Assembly: GCA_024697575.1 (NCBI GenBank)
Contig: JAILFM010000015.1
Coordinates: 1-41,077, forward strand
Direction of reading: 5' to 3'
DNA length: 41,077 nt
From: Clostridiales bacterium
GTDB taxonomy: Bacteria; Bacillota; Clostridia; Oscillospirales; Acutalibacteraceae
Part shown: one piece after another, positions 7,755 through 15,537 of the stretch
Position numbering within the stretch: position 1 is the stretch's first letter
Layout: the number at the start of each line of letters is the position of its first letter
The notes under the pieces: generated by a model
Database searches by the model: none
The model's input: the letters and a program-made list of their open reading frames with translations, nothing else
Told to the model about the DNA's origin: nothing
Translations under genes and position numbers: made by a program

Positions 7755-7770
7755 CGATTCATACATAATT

Positions 7771-8625
7771 TTAAACTATCGTTATCTCGCGTGCAATGCC
7801 TTCATAACCGCCGCCGGTGACATACTGCATTTTGCCGCAGGGCAGCCGGCTCTCAAAGGAAAAATGCAGGTGGCCGGCTATGACCGCCTTAACGGCGGGC
7901 TGTGAAGCAATGTAATCCACAAAGCATTTTGTCGCTTCATCCGGCCTTTGCTGCAGCGCTCTGTATTCGGAATAGCGCGCAAGATGTTCTTCATCGCAAC
8001 CGACAATACCGGCGCTCGCCTCATGCCTTTCATCCATACAGAAGCTGTACAGACTTTCTTCAAAAAGCGGATTGTGCATAAGCAATACAATCGGCAGACC
8101 TTTTTGAACTTCCGTTTCAAGGCGGCTGATATACCAATCCTCAAATTTATAATACACGTTGTCAACGCCGACAAAATTAACGCCGCCGACCTGCCTTGAG
8201 GTGAAGAACAAATCAACACCCAGACGGGGCTGAATTTCCATATAGCTGTTCATACGGTAAGCGCTGTCTTCCCACGCTTCGCCGACATACTGTGAATATT
8301 CATGATTGCCCGGGACAAAAAGCACCTTCGGCATTTTTACCACTTTTGCCGCCTTGTCGATATTTGCCTGCGAAACAAAATCAATCAGGTCGCCTGTGTG
8401 AACCATAAGGTCGCAGTGCTTTTTGCCATATTCAAGCGTTTCTTCAAGATAGCTTTCGGGCGAGCCGCTTTCACTGCTGAAGGCGGCTTTTCTGCTCAAA
8501 GCGAGCGACCGCTTTCTTTCGTTATCCCGCTCATCGCAAAGCGTCAGGTGCGTGTCGGTAGTGTGAAGGATGCGAACGGTTTTTTCAAGGCCTATATTGA
8601 CAGTAGTTTTTATTATTTTCAACAT
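7771..8625 (-). CDS. Calcineurin-like metallophosphoesterase (284 aa)
   Basis: All blocks of the binuclear metallophosphoesterase fold are present in order: TTDTHL (DxH), HTGDLIDF (GDxxD), VPGNHEY (GNHE), LLMHNPL and AGHLHFSF (GHxH). The family hydrolyses phosphomonoesters or phosphodiesters; the substrate cannot be read here. There is no signal peptide, so it should be cytoplasmic. The ATG follows a cggag Shine-Dalgarno. It starts 20 bases after the stop of the family 3 glycosidase and is probably translated from the same mRNA, suggesting that it processes a phosphorylated product or that the pair is regulated together. Confidence 0.85.
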   Translation of the reverse strand: MLKIIKTTVNIGLEKTVRILHTTDTHLTLCDERDNERKRSLALSRKAAFSSESGSPESYLEETLEYGKKHCDLMVHTGDLIDFVSQANIDKAAKVVKMPKVLFVPGNHEYSQYVGEAWEDSAYRMNSYMEIQPRLGVDLFFTSRQVGGVNFVGVDNVYYKFEDWYISRLETEVQKGLPIVLLMHNPLFEESLYSFCMDERHEASAGIVGCDEEHLARYSEYRALQQRPDEATKCFVDYIASQPAVKAVIAGHLHFSFESRLPCGKMQYVTGGGYEGIAREITIV

Positions 8626-8645
8626 ACGGTACGCTCCGTTTTCTT

Positions 8646-10808
8646 TTAAAATGTAATTTTCTCCAGAGCAATGGTAAATGGCGTCGAATCCGAAGATGTG
8701 CCGACAAGAAGCGAAAAATCACCGCCGTGCGGGCCGAAGCGAAGTCCCGTGTCATAATAGCAAACAACATCAGCGGGAATCTGAATATCCGCATCGACCG
8801 TTTCACCGCGCCTGACATATACGCGCCGGTAAGCCTTAAGTTCCTTTTCCGGCAGAACAACGGCTGTATGCTCCGCATGAAGATAAACCTGAATCACCTG
8901 TGCGCCGTCACACTCTCCGGTGTTGGTAATTGATATATGAAGAACCCAGCCGTTTTCCGCTTTTGACACAGTCGGCTGTTTCAGTTCAAAAGAAGTGTAG
9001 CTCAGGCCGAAACCGAACGGAAACATCGGCTTACCGTCGTCGTCGCAATAGGCATACCCTCTGCCGGACGGCTTGTGAGCGTAATAAAGCGGAAGCTGCC
9101 CGACGGATTTCGGAATTGTTATCGGCAGTTTTGCGCAGGGGTTCGTTTCCCCGAACAAAATCTCAACCAGCGCCTTCGCTCCCTGCTCACCGGGATACCA
9201 CGCTTCAATAACGGCGGGAACGCTTTCAATCCACCGGCGCATATCAATCGGCGCGCCGTTTTGCAAAACCACTATCGTGTTCGGATTTGCCGCCGCCAGG
9301 GTCAGGATGGACTGCTCCTGGTTCTCTTTAATTTTCTGCTCAGCGGTGTCAACAATCAAAGCGCCGCCGTCATTGCGGGTTTGGTGCGATTTTATACCGG
9401 GCAGGCGCAAATCGCTGCGGTCACTCCCTTCACCCTCAATTATGGAGGTGAAATACAACACGGCATCGCATTTGGGCGCGAGCGTTTTAATATCAACGCT
9501 GTCACCGTAAATCACCTGTATATCATTGCCGGATTTTGCCTTCAGCGCTTCAAGCGGCGTCGGAGCGTCTTCACCGCGCCACGGCGCTCCGTACGGACCG
9601 GAATAATTCGTACCGATGGGTATCAAAGCGGCGCTTTGCCCGAAAACTCCGATTTTTCTGATGTTTTTCTTTTTCAGCGGAAGAATGTTGTTGTCATTTT
9701 TCAAAAGAACAATGGATTCCCTTGCGGCTTCGAGCGCAAGGCTTCTGTGTTCGTCACAGCGAACAAGGGCGTTTGCTTTATCCGGGTCCCTGAACGGATT
9801 GTCAAACAGCCCGAGACGGAATTTTGCCGTGAGAATACGCAGTACATTCTCATTAAGCTCTTCTTCGGTAATATACCCTTTTTCAACCGCTTCTTTAACT
9901 GTATCAAAACGGTCATAAGGCAAAATAATGTCAAGCCCCGCTTTGAGCGCCATAGCGCACGCCTCAGCTTCAGACAAAGCCAAATGATGCGCAGTGCAAA
10001 TGCCATCCACGCCGGAATAATCCGACACAACAAAGCCGTCAAATCTCCATTCTTCACGCAGAATTTCCGTAAGCAAGCGGCGGTTCGCGCTGCAGGGAAC
10101 GCCTTCCCACGCATTGTACGCCGCCATAACGGACTGCGCGCCTGCATCAAAGCAGGCTTTGAACGGCGGCAGAAAGACCTCACGCATTGTGCGCTCGCTC
10201 GTTTCGGAATAGTTTGAATCGCGCCCGCCGGAACCGTAATTGTCGGCATAGTGCTTCGGCGTTGCGATAACGCCGCTTCTTTCAAGCCCCCGGCACATTG
10301 CCGCGCCGAGGTCGCTTGAAAGCTTCACATCCTCGCCGTAGGTTTCAACGGTTCTGCCCCAGCGGCAGTCCCTTACAACATTGACAACAGGGGAAAACAC
10401 CTGCCTCACACCGACAATGTCGCATTCCCTGCCGATAACTTCACCGACCCGCTCCACAAGCTCAGGGTCAAATGAAGAAGCGAGCCCTATCGGCTGCGGA
10501 AAGTTTGTCCCCATACCCCACTGCGCGCCGTGAAGCGCTTCTCCGTTTTCAATCGGCGGTATCGAATGCGGCTGAGCCTCGATGCTTTTTTGTATATCCT
10601 CGTTTATCTGCCTTGTAACCTGCGCCGGAGATGCCGGCACTTCCCTGCCCTGATGCATAAAATGCCCGGGATTTCGGTAACTGCCGCAAAGCGGGTTGCG
10701 GCGGTCGTTATATGTTTTGTCAACTTCAAAAATCATATCGGACGTCACCTGACGAATTTTTTCATCAAGCGTCATTTTTTTTAGCAGTTTAAGCGCTTTT
10801 TCTTCCAT
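8646..10808 (-). CDS. Glycoside hydrolase family 3, beta-glucosidase-type (720 aa)
   Basis: The order is an N-terminal GH3 TIM-barrel (substrate-binding block VIATPKHYADNYGSGGRD), the nucleophile Asp in GFVVSDYSGVDG, an alpha/beta sandwich domain (IVLLKNDNNILPL onward) and a C-terminal fibronectin III-like domain (FGFGLSYTSFEL; GECDGAQVIQVYL). Such enzymes release terminal beta-linked glucose, xylose or related sugars. No signal peptide is seen, so it probably acts on imported oligosaccharides in the cytoplasm. The family length is 700-800 aa, so it is complete. A ggag Shine-Dalgarno lies 12-13 bases before the ATG, slightly long. It is followed by a metallophosphoesterase in the same operon. 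Exact linkage specificity is unknown. Confidence 0.92.
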   Translation of the reverse strand: MEEKALKLLKKMTLDEKIRQVTSDMIFEVDKTYNDRRNPLCGSYRNPGHFMHQGREVPASPAQVTRQINEDIQKSIEAQPHSIPPIENGEALHGAQWGMGTNFPQPIGLASSFDPELVERVGEVIGRECDIVGVRQVFSPVVNVVRDCRWGRTVETYGEDVKLSSDLGAAMCRGLERSGVIATPKHYADNYGSGGRDSNYSETSERTMREVFLPPFKACFDAGAQSVMAAYNAWEGVPCSANRRLLTEILREEWRFDGFVVSDYSGVDGICTAHHLALSEAEACAMALKAGLDIILPYDRFDTVKEAVEKGYITEEELNENVLRILTAKFRLGLFDNPFRDPDKANALVRCDEHRSLALEAARESIVLLKNDNNILPLKKKNIRKIGVFGQSAALIPIGTNYSGPYGAPWRGEDAPTPLEALKAKSGNDIQVIYGDSVDIKTLAPKCDAVLYFTSIIEGEGSDRSDLRLPGIKSHQTRNDGGALIVDTAEQKIKENQEQSILTLAAANPNTIVVLQNGAPIDMRRWIESVPAVIEAWYPGEQGAKALVEILFGETNPCAKLPITIPKSVGQLPLYYAHKPSGRGYAYCDDDGKPMFPFGFGLSYTSFELKQPTVSKAENGWVLHISITNTGECDGAQVIQVYLHAEHTAVVLPEKELKAYRRVYVRRGETVDADIQIPADVVCYYDTGLRFGPHGGDFSLLVGTSSDSTPFTIALEKITF

Positions 10809-10892
10809 TACAATTTAATTCTCCAAAATATGAATTCACGCTGCCGGAACCGGCAAACATAAATCAAGCTCAAGGTTGCGCATTCGCTGTTT

Positions 10893-10921
10893 TTTATATT
10901 ATAATCCCGTTAAAAAGTCAA
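10893..10921 (-). promoter_or_regulatory. Promoter of the GH3-phosphoesterase operon
   Basis: On the minus strand TTGACT (10916-10921), a 17-base spacer and TATAAA (10893-10898) form a good promoter about 80 bases before the GH3 start. Confidence 0.65.
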
Positions 10922-10946
10922 GCATTCACATCCTGTTTGACGCAGG

Positions 10947-10967
10947 TTAAATTAAATTAAATTAAAT
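10947..10967. repeat. Simple sequence repeat (TTAAA)x4
   Basis: Four uninterrupted TTAAA units lie between the two divergent promoters. This is slippage-prone DNA, but it is not inside either core promoter. Confidence 0.8.
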
Positions 10968-11034
10968 GAAACATCATATATAATCTGCATTTTCTGTTTT
11001 TCTTGCAGTCATTATTTTTTGCGAAAAAATGTTC

Positions 11035-11063
11035 TTGACAAGAAAAAAGTGTTTTGATATACT
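11035..11063 (+). promoter_or_regulatory. Strong promoter of rpsF-ssb-rpsR
   Basis: A consensus TTGACA (11035-11040), a 17-base spacer and TATACT (11058-11063) predict a start near 11070 and a leader of about 86 bases. Confidence 0.85.
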
Positions 11064-11094
11064 GTTGAAGCTTTTGCGAGAGCAGAAGTTTAAT

Positions 11095-11145
11095 TTGAAT
11101 ATTAAATCCTTGCCGCCAAAACGGCGGCCAAAGACCGGAAGGAGG
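11095..11145 (+). promoter_or_regulatory. Candidate S6:S18 ribosomal-protein leader
   Basis: The rpsF leader contains a GC-rich hairpin (gccgcc 11112-11117, ggcggc 11123-11128) and then ccaaagaccgg just before the Shine-Dalgarno. An autoregulatory S6:S18-binding leader with a conserved CCG-containing structure is known upstream of many bacterial rpsF operons. The location and composition fit, but the exact consensus was not checked, so this is tentative. Confidence 0.4.
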
Positions 11146-11155
11146 TGCTTTAGAG

Positions 11156-11437
11156 ATGACCTACAACTACGAAACCATGGCTGTTTTCTCAGTTGCAGCA
11201 GGCGAAGAAAACGCAAAAGCTCTTATTGAGAAATTTCAGGGCATGATCGAGGCTAACGGTACTCTTGAGAGCGTTGACGATTGGGGCAAGCGCAGACTTG
11301 CGTATCCCATCAACGACGAACCCGAGGGATATTATGTTATCTTCAACTATTCTGCAAACGGCGAATTCCCCGCAGAGCTTGACCGTGTTTTCAAAATCAC
11401 GGACGGTGTTCTCCGTTCACTCATCATCAGAAAATAA
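11156..11437 (+). CDS. rpsF: 30S ribosomal protein S6 (93 aa)
   Basis: S6 binds S18 on the platform of the 30S subunit. The protein shows the family pattern: YETMAVFSV at strand 1, a helix, then DDWGKRRLAYPI and YVIFNYSA, ending with FKITDGVLRSLIIRK. Length is normal for Firmicutes. A strong Shine-Dalgarno (ggaaggaggtg) precedes the ATG. It is the first gene of the classical rpsF-ssb-rpsR operon and is driven by a consensus promoter. Confidence 0.97.
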   Translation: MTYNYETMAVFSVAAGEENAKALIEKFQGMIEANGTLESVDDWGKRRLAYPINDEPEGYYVIFNYSANGEFPAELDRVFKITDGVLRSLIIRK

Positions 11438-11449
11438 GGAGAGGTTGCT

Positions 11450-11908
11450 ATGCTTAATGTTGTTGCAATCGTCGGCAGGCTTGTCGCCGACCCTGAGCAG
11501 CGCACCACCGGCAGCGGCGTCTCAGTAACATCTTTCACTGTTGCCGTTGACAGGTCTTTTGTCCGCGCCGGTGAAGAGAGACAGGCGGATTTTATTGACG
11601 TTGTCGCCTGGCGTCAGACCGCGGATTTTGTCTGCAGATATTTCCGCAAAGGTTCATGGATTGCCGTTAACGGCTCGCTCCAGACCAGAAATTACGAAGA
11701 CAAAAACGGCAACAAAAGAAAAGCCACGGAGATCGTGGCTGACAATGTCAGTTTTTGCGGTCCGAAAACCGATACGGCGAATACGGCATACCAGGGCGCT
11801 CAGAGCTATCAGCATCCCGCTGAGCCCGCCGTCCAGCCCGTTGCCGCTTTTTCAAATGCCGACGCGGGTTCATTCCGTGAAATTCCCGAGGATGACCTCC
11901 CGTTCTGA
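11450..11908 (+). CDS. ssb: Single-stranded DNA-binding protein (152 aa)
   Basis: SSB coats single-stranded DNA in replication, repair and recombination. The OB-fold occupies residues 1-105 (NVVAIVGRLVADPE at the start; DFIDVVAWRQTADFVCRYFRKGSWIAVNG). A glutamine/proline-rich linker follows, and the acidic partner-binding tip DDLPF closes the protein, equivalent to the DDIPF tail. A ggagaggt Shine-Dalgarno lies between rpsF and this ATG. Its place between rpsF and rpsR is typical, so it is co-expressed with ribosomal proteins; no separate SOS box is visible. Confidence 0.97.
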   Translation: MLNVVAIVGRLVADPEQRTTGSGVSVTSFTVAVDRSFVRAGEERQADFIDVVAWRQTADFVCRYFRKGSWIAVNGSLQTRNYEDKNGNKRKATEIVADNVSFCGPKTDTANTAYQGAQSYQHPAEPAVQPVAAFSNADAGSFREIPEDDLPF

Positions 11909-11947
11909 GGTTATCATTCAACATCCTGAAAGAAGGAGGATATTCTA

Positions 11948-12196
11948 ATGGCTTACGATAAGAACGAAAAAAGACCGATGAACAAAAAGAGCCGCAGAAA
12001 GGTCTGCGCCTTTTGTGTTGATAAGGTTGAGTCGATTGATTACAAAGATGTCAGCAGGCTCACAAAGTTTACGTCAGAGAGGGCGAAGATTCTTCCCCGC
12101 CGTGTTACCGGCACTTGCGCAAAGCATCAGCGCGAGCTGACAACTGCCATTAAACGCGCGCGCCAGGTTGCGCTCATGGCTTATATCAACGACTGA
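11948..12196 (+). CDS. rpsR: 30S ribosomal protein S18 (82 aa)
   Basis: S18 pairs with S6 on the 30S platform. It has a basic N-terminal tail, [22 protein letters not shown] with the CxxC pair of the zinc-binding (C+) form, and the conserved [24 protein letters not shown] core. The Shine-Dalgarno aagaaggagg is strong. It is the last gene of the operon, followed by a terminator. Presence of cysteines suggests the zinc-dependent paralogue type, so a zinc-independent copy could exist elsewhere. Confidence 0.97.
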   Translation: MAYDKNEKRPMNKKSRRKVCAFCVDKVESIDYKDVSRLTKFTSERAKILPRRVTGTCAKHQRELTTAIKRARQVALMAYIND

Positions 12197-12216
12197 TTAT
12201 TATTGATTAATGAAGT

Positions 12217-12250
12217 CTGCCGCAACGGATAAACCGGGCGGCAGTTCTTT
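12217..12250 (+). terminator. Intrinsic terminator of the rpsF operon
   Basis: A 7-bp stem ctgccgc / gcggcag (12217-12223 with 12238-12244), with a 14-base loop, is followed by ttctttttgtt. The next gene starts within or right after the U-tract. Confidence 0.75.
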
Positions 12251-13555
12251 TTGTTGGGAGTGGTATTTACGCAGATTTTATTTTGCATGGCTGTCGCTTT
12301 GGCAGCAGGGCTTTTTATGTCAAGGTTGTCAAAGCCTCTTGGTCTGCCGAGCGTCACGGCTTATCTTGTAGCGGGGATACTTATCGGTCCGTACTGTCTG
12401 GGAAGAATAGGCGTTGAAGGGTTGGGCTTTGTATCCGGCGAAAACATAGCATCTTTTTCCCTTCTCAACGACCTTGCGCTGGGATTTATTGCCTTTTCAA
12501 TCGGAAACGAGTTTCGGCTCTCGCAGCTAAAGAAAATCGGCGGCAAAGCGACTTTTATAGGCATTTTTCAGGCAGTCACGGCAGCACTGCTTGTAGACGC
12601 GGTTCTGATAGTAATGCATTTCACTGTTTTAGGCGACAGGCTGCCGGTTTCTATGGCGATTATAATCGGAGCGATAGCTGCGGCGACAGCTCCCGCCGCA
12701 ACGCTGATGGTTGTAAGGCAATATAAAGCCAAGGGCAAAATCACAGACCTGCTTTTGCCCATTGTCGCTATTGACGATGCAGTGGGTCTGGCGATTTTCT
12801 CCGTTTCCTTCGGTATTGCGCAGGGAATTGAAAGCGGTGAAGTGAGCGCAGTGAGCGTTGTTGTTGAACCGCTTGCCGAAATCGTCTTTTCACTTGCGGC
12901 GGGCGCTGCCGCAGGCGCTGTTTTTTCCGTTGCGGAAAAAGCTTTTTCTTCCGGCAGCAAACGCCTTGCTCTTTCGCTGATGTTTATTATCCTGACGGTG
13001 GCAATTTCAAAAATCAAGTTTGCTTTAGGTTCTGTCAATATCGGTTTTTCGCCCCTGCTTACACTTATGATGCTCGGAACAATGTTTTGTAATCTGTGTG
13101 ATTTTTCAGCAGAAATTATGGAAAAAACAGACCGCTGGGCAGGTCCGTTGCTCATTTTGTTTTTTGTTATGAGCGGTGCAGAGCTTGAACTGAGTATCCT
13201 TAAGGACCTTGCCGTTATCGGCATAGGAGTAACATATATTATCACAAGATCGCTTGGCAAATACGCGGGTGCCTTCATTTCGGCAAAAATCGCCGGATGT
13301 GACAAAATTACAAAAAAATATCTCGGCATTACCCTTTTGCCTCAGGCGGGCGTTGCGCTCGGTATGAGCGTCACCGTGATGCAGTCTTTCGGCGAAATGG
13401 GCGCTGTTGTAAGGAACCTTGTTTTGTTTTCGGTTCTTGTGTACGAACTTGCGGGTCCGCTCGCGACAAAGCTTGCGTTGACGGCTGCGGGGGAAATCAG
13501 ACCGAAGCCCGAGGAAAAAGACAGAAAAAACAGAACAGCCCCGTCGAAAATTTAA
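12251..13555 (+). CDS. Cation:proton antiporter, CPA2/NhaP-KefB-like membrane protein (434 aa)
   Basis: About 12 hydrophobic segments span the protein. The first half has LGLPSVTAYLVAGILIGPYCLG, a hallmark of monovalent cation/proton antiporters (CPA family), and the centre holds LLPIVAIDDAVGLAIF, where the Asp-Asp pair is the expected ion-binding site. It ends in a short basic cytoplasmic tail with no TrkA-N domain. It probably exchanges Na+ or K+ for H+ at the membrane. The start is uncertain: the track uses TTG at 12251, which has no strong Shine-Dalgarno and lies in the rpsR terminator tail, while an ATG at 12287 would cut helix 1. No own promoter is obvious, so read-through from rpsR may contribute. 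Confidence 0.85.
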   Translation: MLGVVFTQILFCMAVALAAGLFMSRLSKPLGLPSVTAYLVAGILIGPYCLGRIGVEGLGFVSGENIASFSLLNDLALGFIAFSIGNEFRLSQLKKIGGKATFIGIFQAVTAALLVDAVLIVMHFTVLGDRLPVSMAIIIGAIAAATAPAATLMVVRQYKAKGKITDLLLPIVAIDDAVGLAIFSVSFGIAQGIESGEVSAVSVVVEPLAEIVFSLAAGAAAGAVFSVAEKAFSSGSKRLALSLMFIILTVAISKIKFALGSVNIGFSPLLTLMMLGTMFCNLCDFSAEIMEKTDRWAGPLLILFFVMSGAELELSILKDLAVIGIGVTYIITRSLGKYAGAFISAKIAGCDKITKKYLGITLLPQAGVALGMSVTVMQSFGEMGAVVRNLVLFSVLVYELAGPLATKLALTAAGEIRPKPEEKDRKNRTAPSKI

Positions 13556-13646
13556 GGATACTATTGCTGTTTTGCACAAAAATTCATCGTTTAGCTTGTT
13601 GATATTTGACACATAAATAGAACTTTAAAAACATATTCAATTATTG

Positions 13647-13674
13647 TTGAATGTCAAAAGTTTTGTGATATAAT
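13647..13674 (+). promoter_or_regulatory. Promoter of the HPr gene
   Basis: TTGAAT (13647-13652), a 16-base spacer and TATAAT (13669-13674) lie about 50 bases before the HPr start. The rest of the 13556-13646 gap shows nothing recognisable. Confidence 0.65.
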
Positions 13675-13722
13675 TTCTCATCATAATAAATGTTAAATAA
13701 AGCTGTTTGGGGGCATATCACA

Positions 13723-13986
13723 ATGTACGACAGAGAAGTTAAGGTTCAAAATCAGGTCGGTCTCCACGCCCGCCCTGCGACTTATTTCATTCAGAAAGCC
13801 AACGGTTTCAAAAGCTCAATCTGGGTTGAGAAAGAGGAGCGCAAGGTTAATGCCAAGAGCCTTTTGGGCGTTCTTTCGCTTGGCATAATGGGCAATACCA
13901 CCATACGCATCATAGCATCCGGCGCCGATGAAGAAAATGCAGTCAACGAGCTTGTAAAGCTTGTTGAAACGGGTCTTGCCGGCTGA
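13723..13986 (+). CDS. ptsH: HPr family phosphocarrier protein (87 aa)
   Basis: HPr relays phosphate from enzyme I to PTS enzyme II complexes and, when phosphorylated on Ser46, acts in catabolite repression. Using the ATG at 13723, His15 falls exactly in GLHARPA and Ser46 exactly in NAKSLLGVLSL, so both control sites are intact and this is not a Crh paralogue. The track start at 13690 would add 11 residues not found in the family; the ATG at 13723 has a ggggg Shine-Dalgarno 10 bases upstream. It is monocistronic, with no ptsI beside it. In Clostridia stand-alone HPr genes are common. Confidence 0.93.
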   Translation: MYDREVKVQNQVGLHARPATYFIQKANGFKSSIWVEKEERKVNAKSLLGVLSLGIMGNTTIRIIASGADEENAVNELVKLVETGLAG

Positions 13987-14014
13987 TAACTCCCAAACAA
14001 AAATTTATAGTTCA

Positions 14015-14050
14015 AAGGACTGCCGCCTTGCGCGACAGTCCTTGTTTGTT
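14015..14050 (+). terminator. Intrinsic terminator of HPr
   Basis: An 8-bp stem aaggactg / cagtcctt (14015-14022 and 14036-14043) precedes gtttgttt on the plus strand. It lies between convergent genes; the minus side has a less clear U-tract. Confidence 0.75.
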
Positions 14051-14066
14051 TATGTGTGTTTATGTT

Positions 14067-14507
14067 TTATTTCCCGGTTGAGCCGAATCCGCCTGCTCCC
14101 CTGCCTGTTTCGCCTAATTCATCAGCTTCAACGGGGGTGATAAGCGACACCGGGCTGACAACCAGCTGAGCTATACGCTCACCGCTGTTTATCGTGTATT
14201 CTTCATTGTAGAGATTTACAAGCCCTACTTTGATTTCACCGCGGTAGTCGCTGTCGATAACGCCAACGCAGTTTGCAAGCGTTATGCCGTGCTTAACGGC
14301 GAGACCGCTTCTTGCAAAAATGTAGGCGACAAGGCTGTCAGACGGCAGTTCAATCGCTATGCCGGTGGGCACAACGGCGTTTTCGCCCTTTTTGAGCGTT
14401 ACCGGCTTTTCAAGGCACGCATAAAGGTCCATTCCGGCGCTGCCGGGCGTAGCCCTTACGGGCACAACTGCATTTTCGCTCAGCTTTTTGACTTTCATAT
14501 ATTCCAT
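14067..14507 (-). CDS. dut: dUTP diphosphatase (146 aa)
   Basis: This trimeric dUTPase converts dUTP to dUMP and pyrophosphate, keeping uracil out of DNA. All five family motifs are visible: GSAGMDLYA (1), ARSGLAVKHGI (2), GVIDSDYRGEIKVGL (3), GERIAQLVV (4) and the C-terminal RGAGGFGSTGK (5). Length is standard. The ATG at 14507 has an aaggaaac Shine-Dalgarno and begins 1 base after the stop of the FemX-like gene. It is the last gene of the eight-gene run starting at mcsA. Confidence 0.97.
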   Translation of the reverse strand: MEYMKVKKLSENAVVPVRATPGSAGMDLYACLEKPVTLKKGENAVVPTGIAIELPSDSLVAYIFARSGLAVKHGITLANCVGVIDSDYRGEIKVGLVNLYNEEYTINSGERIAQLVVSPVSLITPVEADELGETGRGAGGFGSTGK

Positions 14508-14508
14508 A

Positions 14509-15537
14509 TCACTGTTTCCTTATCCTGTTAATTTTCCTTACCGCCTTTGTAACAAGCGGTTTCAGGTCTAACGACATTTCGCCCATAAACTCTTCGCTGT
14601 AGGCTCCGAATTTAATCTTGAAGCGGTAAAGTCCGTCATCTTCACTCAAGCGTGACACTCCCCTGAAGTCATAAATTCTGCACCCGTCTTCAACAGCCTG
14701 CTTTATCATGGTCCACTGTATAAGGTAATTCGGCATTACCTCGCGGTGAATGTTGCGGCTTGCGCCGTAAAAATACCAGAACTTGTCGCCCCACTCAACG
14801 CTCAGAGCTCCCGCTATGGGCGTTCTTTCCCCGCCCTCGGGGGTATAGTAAGCGATGTAAATTGCCGCTGCGTCGCCGAAAACATCGACTATTTTTTTGA
14901 AATAATCCGCCTGACGCAGGGCAAAGCCGTCGCGCTCAGTCGTTTCCTTCATCATTTCAAAAAAAAGCTGAGACACTTCGCTGCCGTGTTTTTCAACCTG
15001 AACGTTATTTTTAAGAGCAACCCGGATTTTTCTGCGGTGGCCGGAGTCAAAAGATGAAAAAACCTCATCCACGGTCTTGTTTTCAATGTCAATGCGGATA
15101 ACCTTCGTGCACTGAAGACCGGCAAAGCCGCCGTCAAAATGAATGATATTGAAATTTCTGCCCCGGATATTTCTTCGCCACATTTCGTTACCGGCGCTTA
15201 TGTCTTTGTCGATTTTAAGCTCATGCGCCTTGAATTTTTTACCTTCCCTGACAGCGGCGTCAATAAGGGCGTTAAAAACATCCTGCCTTTCCGGCTCGCA
15301 CACCGGTCCGCGTGGGGAATACATCATATGATACGGGGTATGCGCAACTTTCCTCACAAGCACACCCATGGTACCGGCAATTTCGCCGCTCTCTTCGCGG
15401 CAGATAACACCGAACCACTGCCAGTCGTCCTTGACCTTCGCCCAAAGGGATGACTGCATAAAATGACCGTATCTGCTCTTTTGAACAAAGCGGTCGTATT
15501 CGGCGGCATCATTTATATGTATAATATCCGTTTTCAT
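14509..15537 (-). CDS. FemAB/FemX-family peptidoglycan bridge aminoacyltransferase (342 aa)
   Basis: FemABX enzymes add amino acids from aminoacyl-tRNA to the lipid II stem peptide, using two GNAT-like domains. Matching features are HFMQSSLWAKVKDDWQW near the N-terminus, HMMYSPRGPVCEPE, the central GHRRKIRVALKNNV, and the C-terminal WYFYGASRNIHREVMPNYLIQWTMIKQA with YDFRG. Track coordinates begin at a TTG (15552); the ATG at 15537 has a ggag Shine-Dalgarno and overlaps the upstream glycosylase stop as ATGA, so it is preferred. The amino acid added is unknown. Membership in an operon with tRNA-related genes (pth, trmL) fits use of charged tRNA. Confidence 0.88.
   Translation of the reverse strand: MKTDIIHINDAAEYDRFVQKSRYGHFMQSSLWAKVKDDWQWFGVICREESGEIAGTMGVLVRKVAHTPYHMMYSPRGPVCEPERQDVFNALIDAAVREGKKFKAHELKIDKDISAGNEMWRRNIRGRNFNIIHFDGGFAGLQCTKVIRIDIENKTVDEVFSSFDSGHRRKIRVALKNNVQVEKHGSEVSQLFFEMMKETTERDGFALRQADYFKKIVDVFGDAAAIYIAYYTPEGGERTPIAGALSVEWGDKFWYFYGASRNIHREVMPNYLIQWTMIKQAVEDGCRIYDFRGVSRLSEDDGLYRFKIKFGAYSEEFMGEMSLDLKPLVTKAVRKINRIRKQ

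Larger units (their letters stand above)
10809..11155. other. Divergent intergenic region, GH3 / rpsF
   Basis: This 347-base gap contains the GH3 promoter, a simple TTAAA repeat, the rpsF promoter and the rpsF leader. No ORF or RNA gene other than the leader was recognised. Confidence 0.6.

Noticed and set aside
9075-10217. 380-aa plus-strand ORF
   Set aside because: It lies wholly inside the GH3 gene on the other strand, has Arg/Asn-rich shadow composition, no Shine-Dalgarno and no recognisable motif.
10947-10967. (TTAAA)x4 as a phase-variation switch
   Set aside because: It lies outside both promoter cores and outside any reading frame, so a switch role is not supported.
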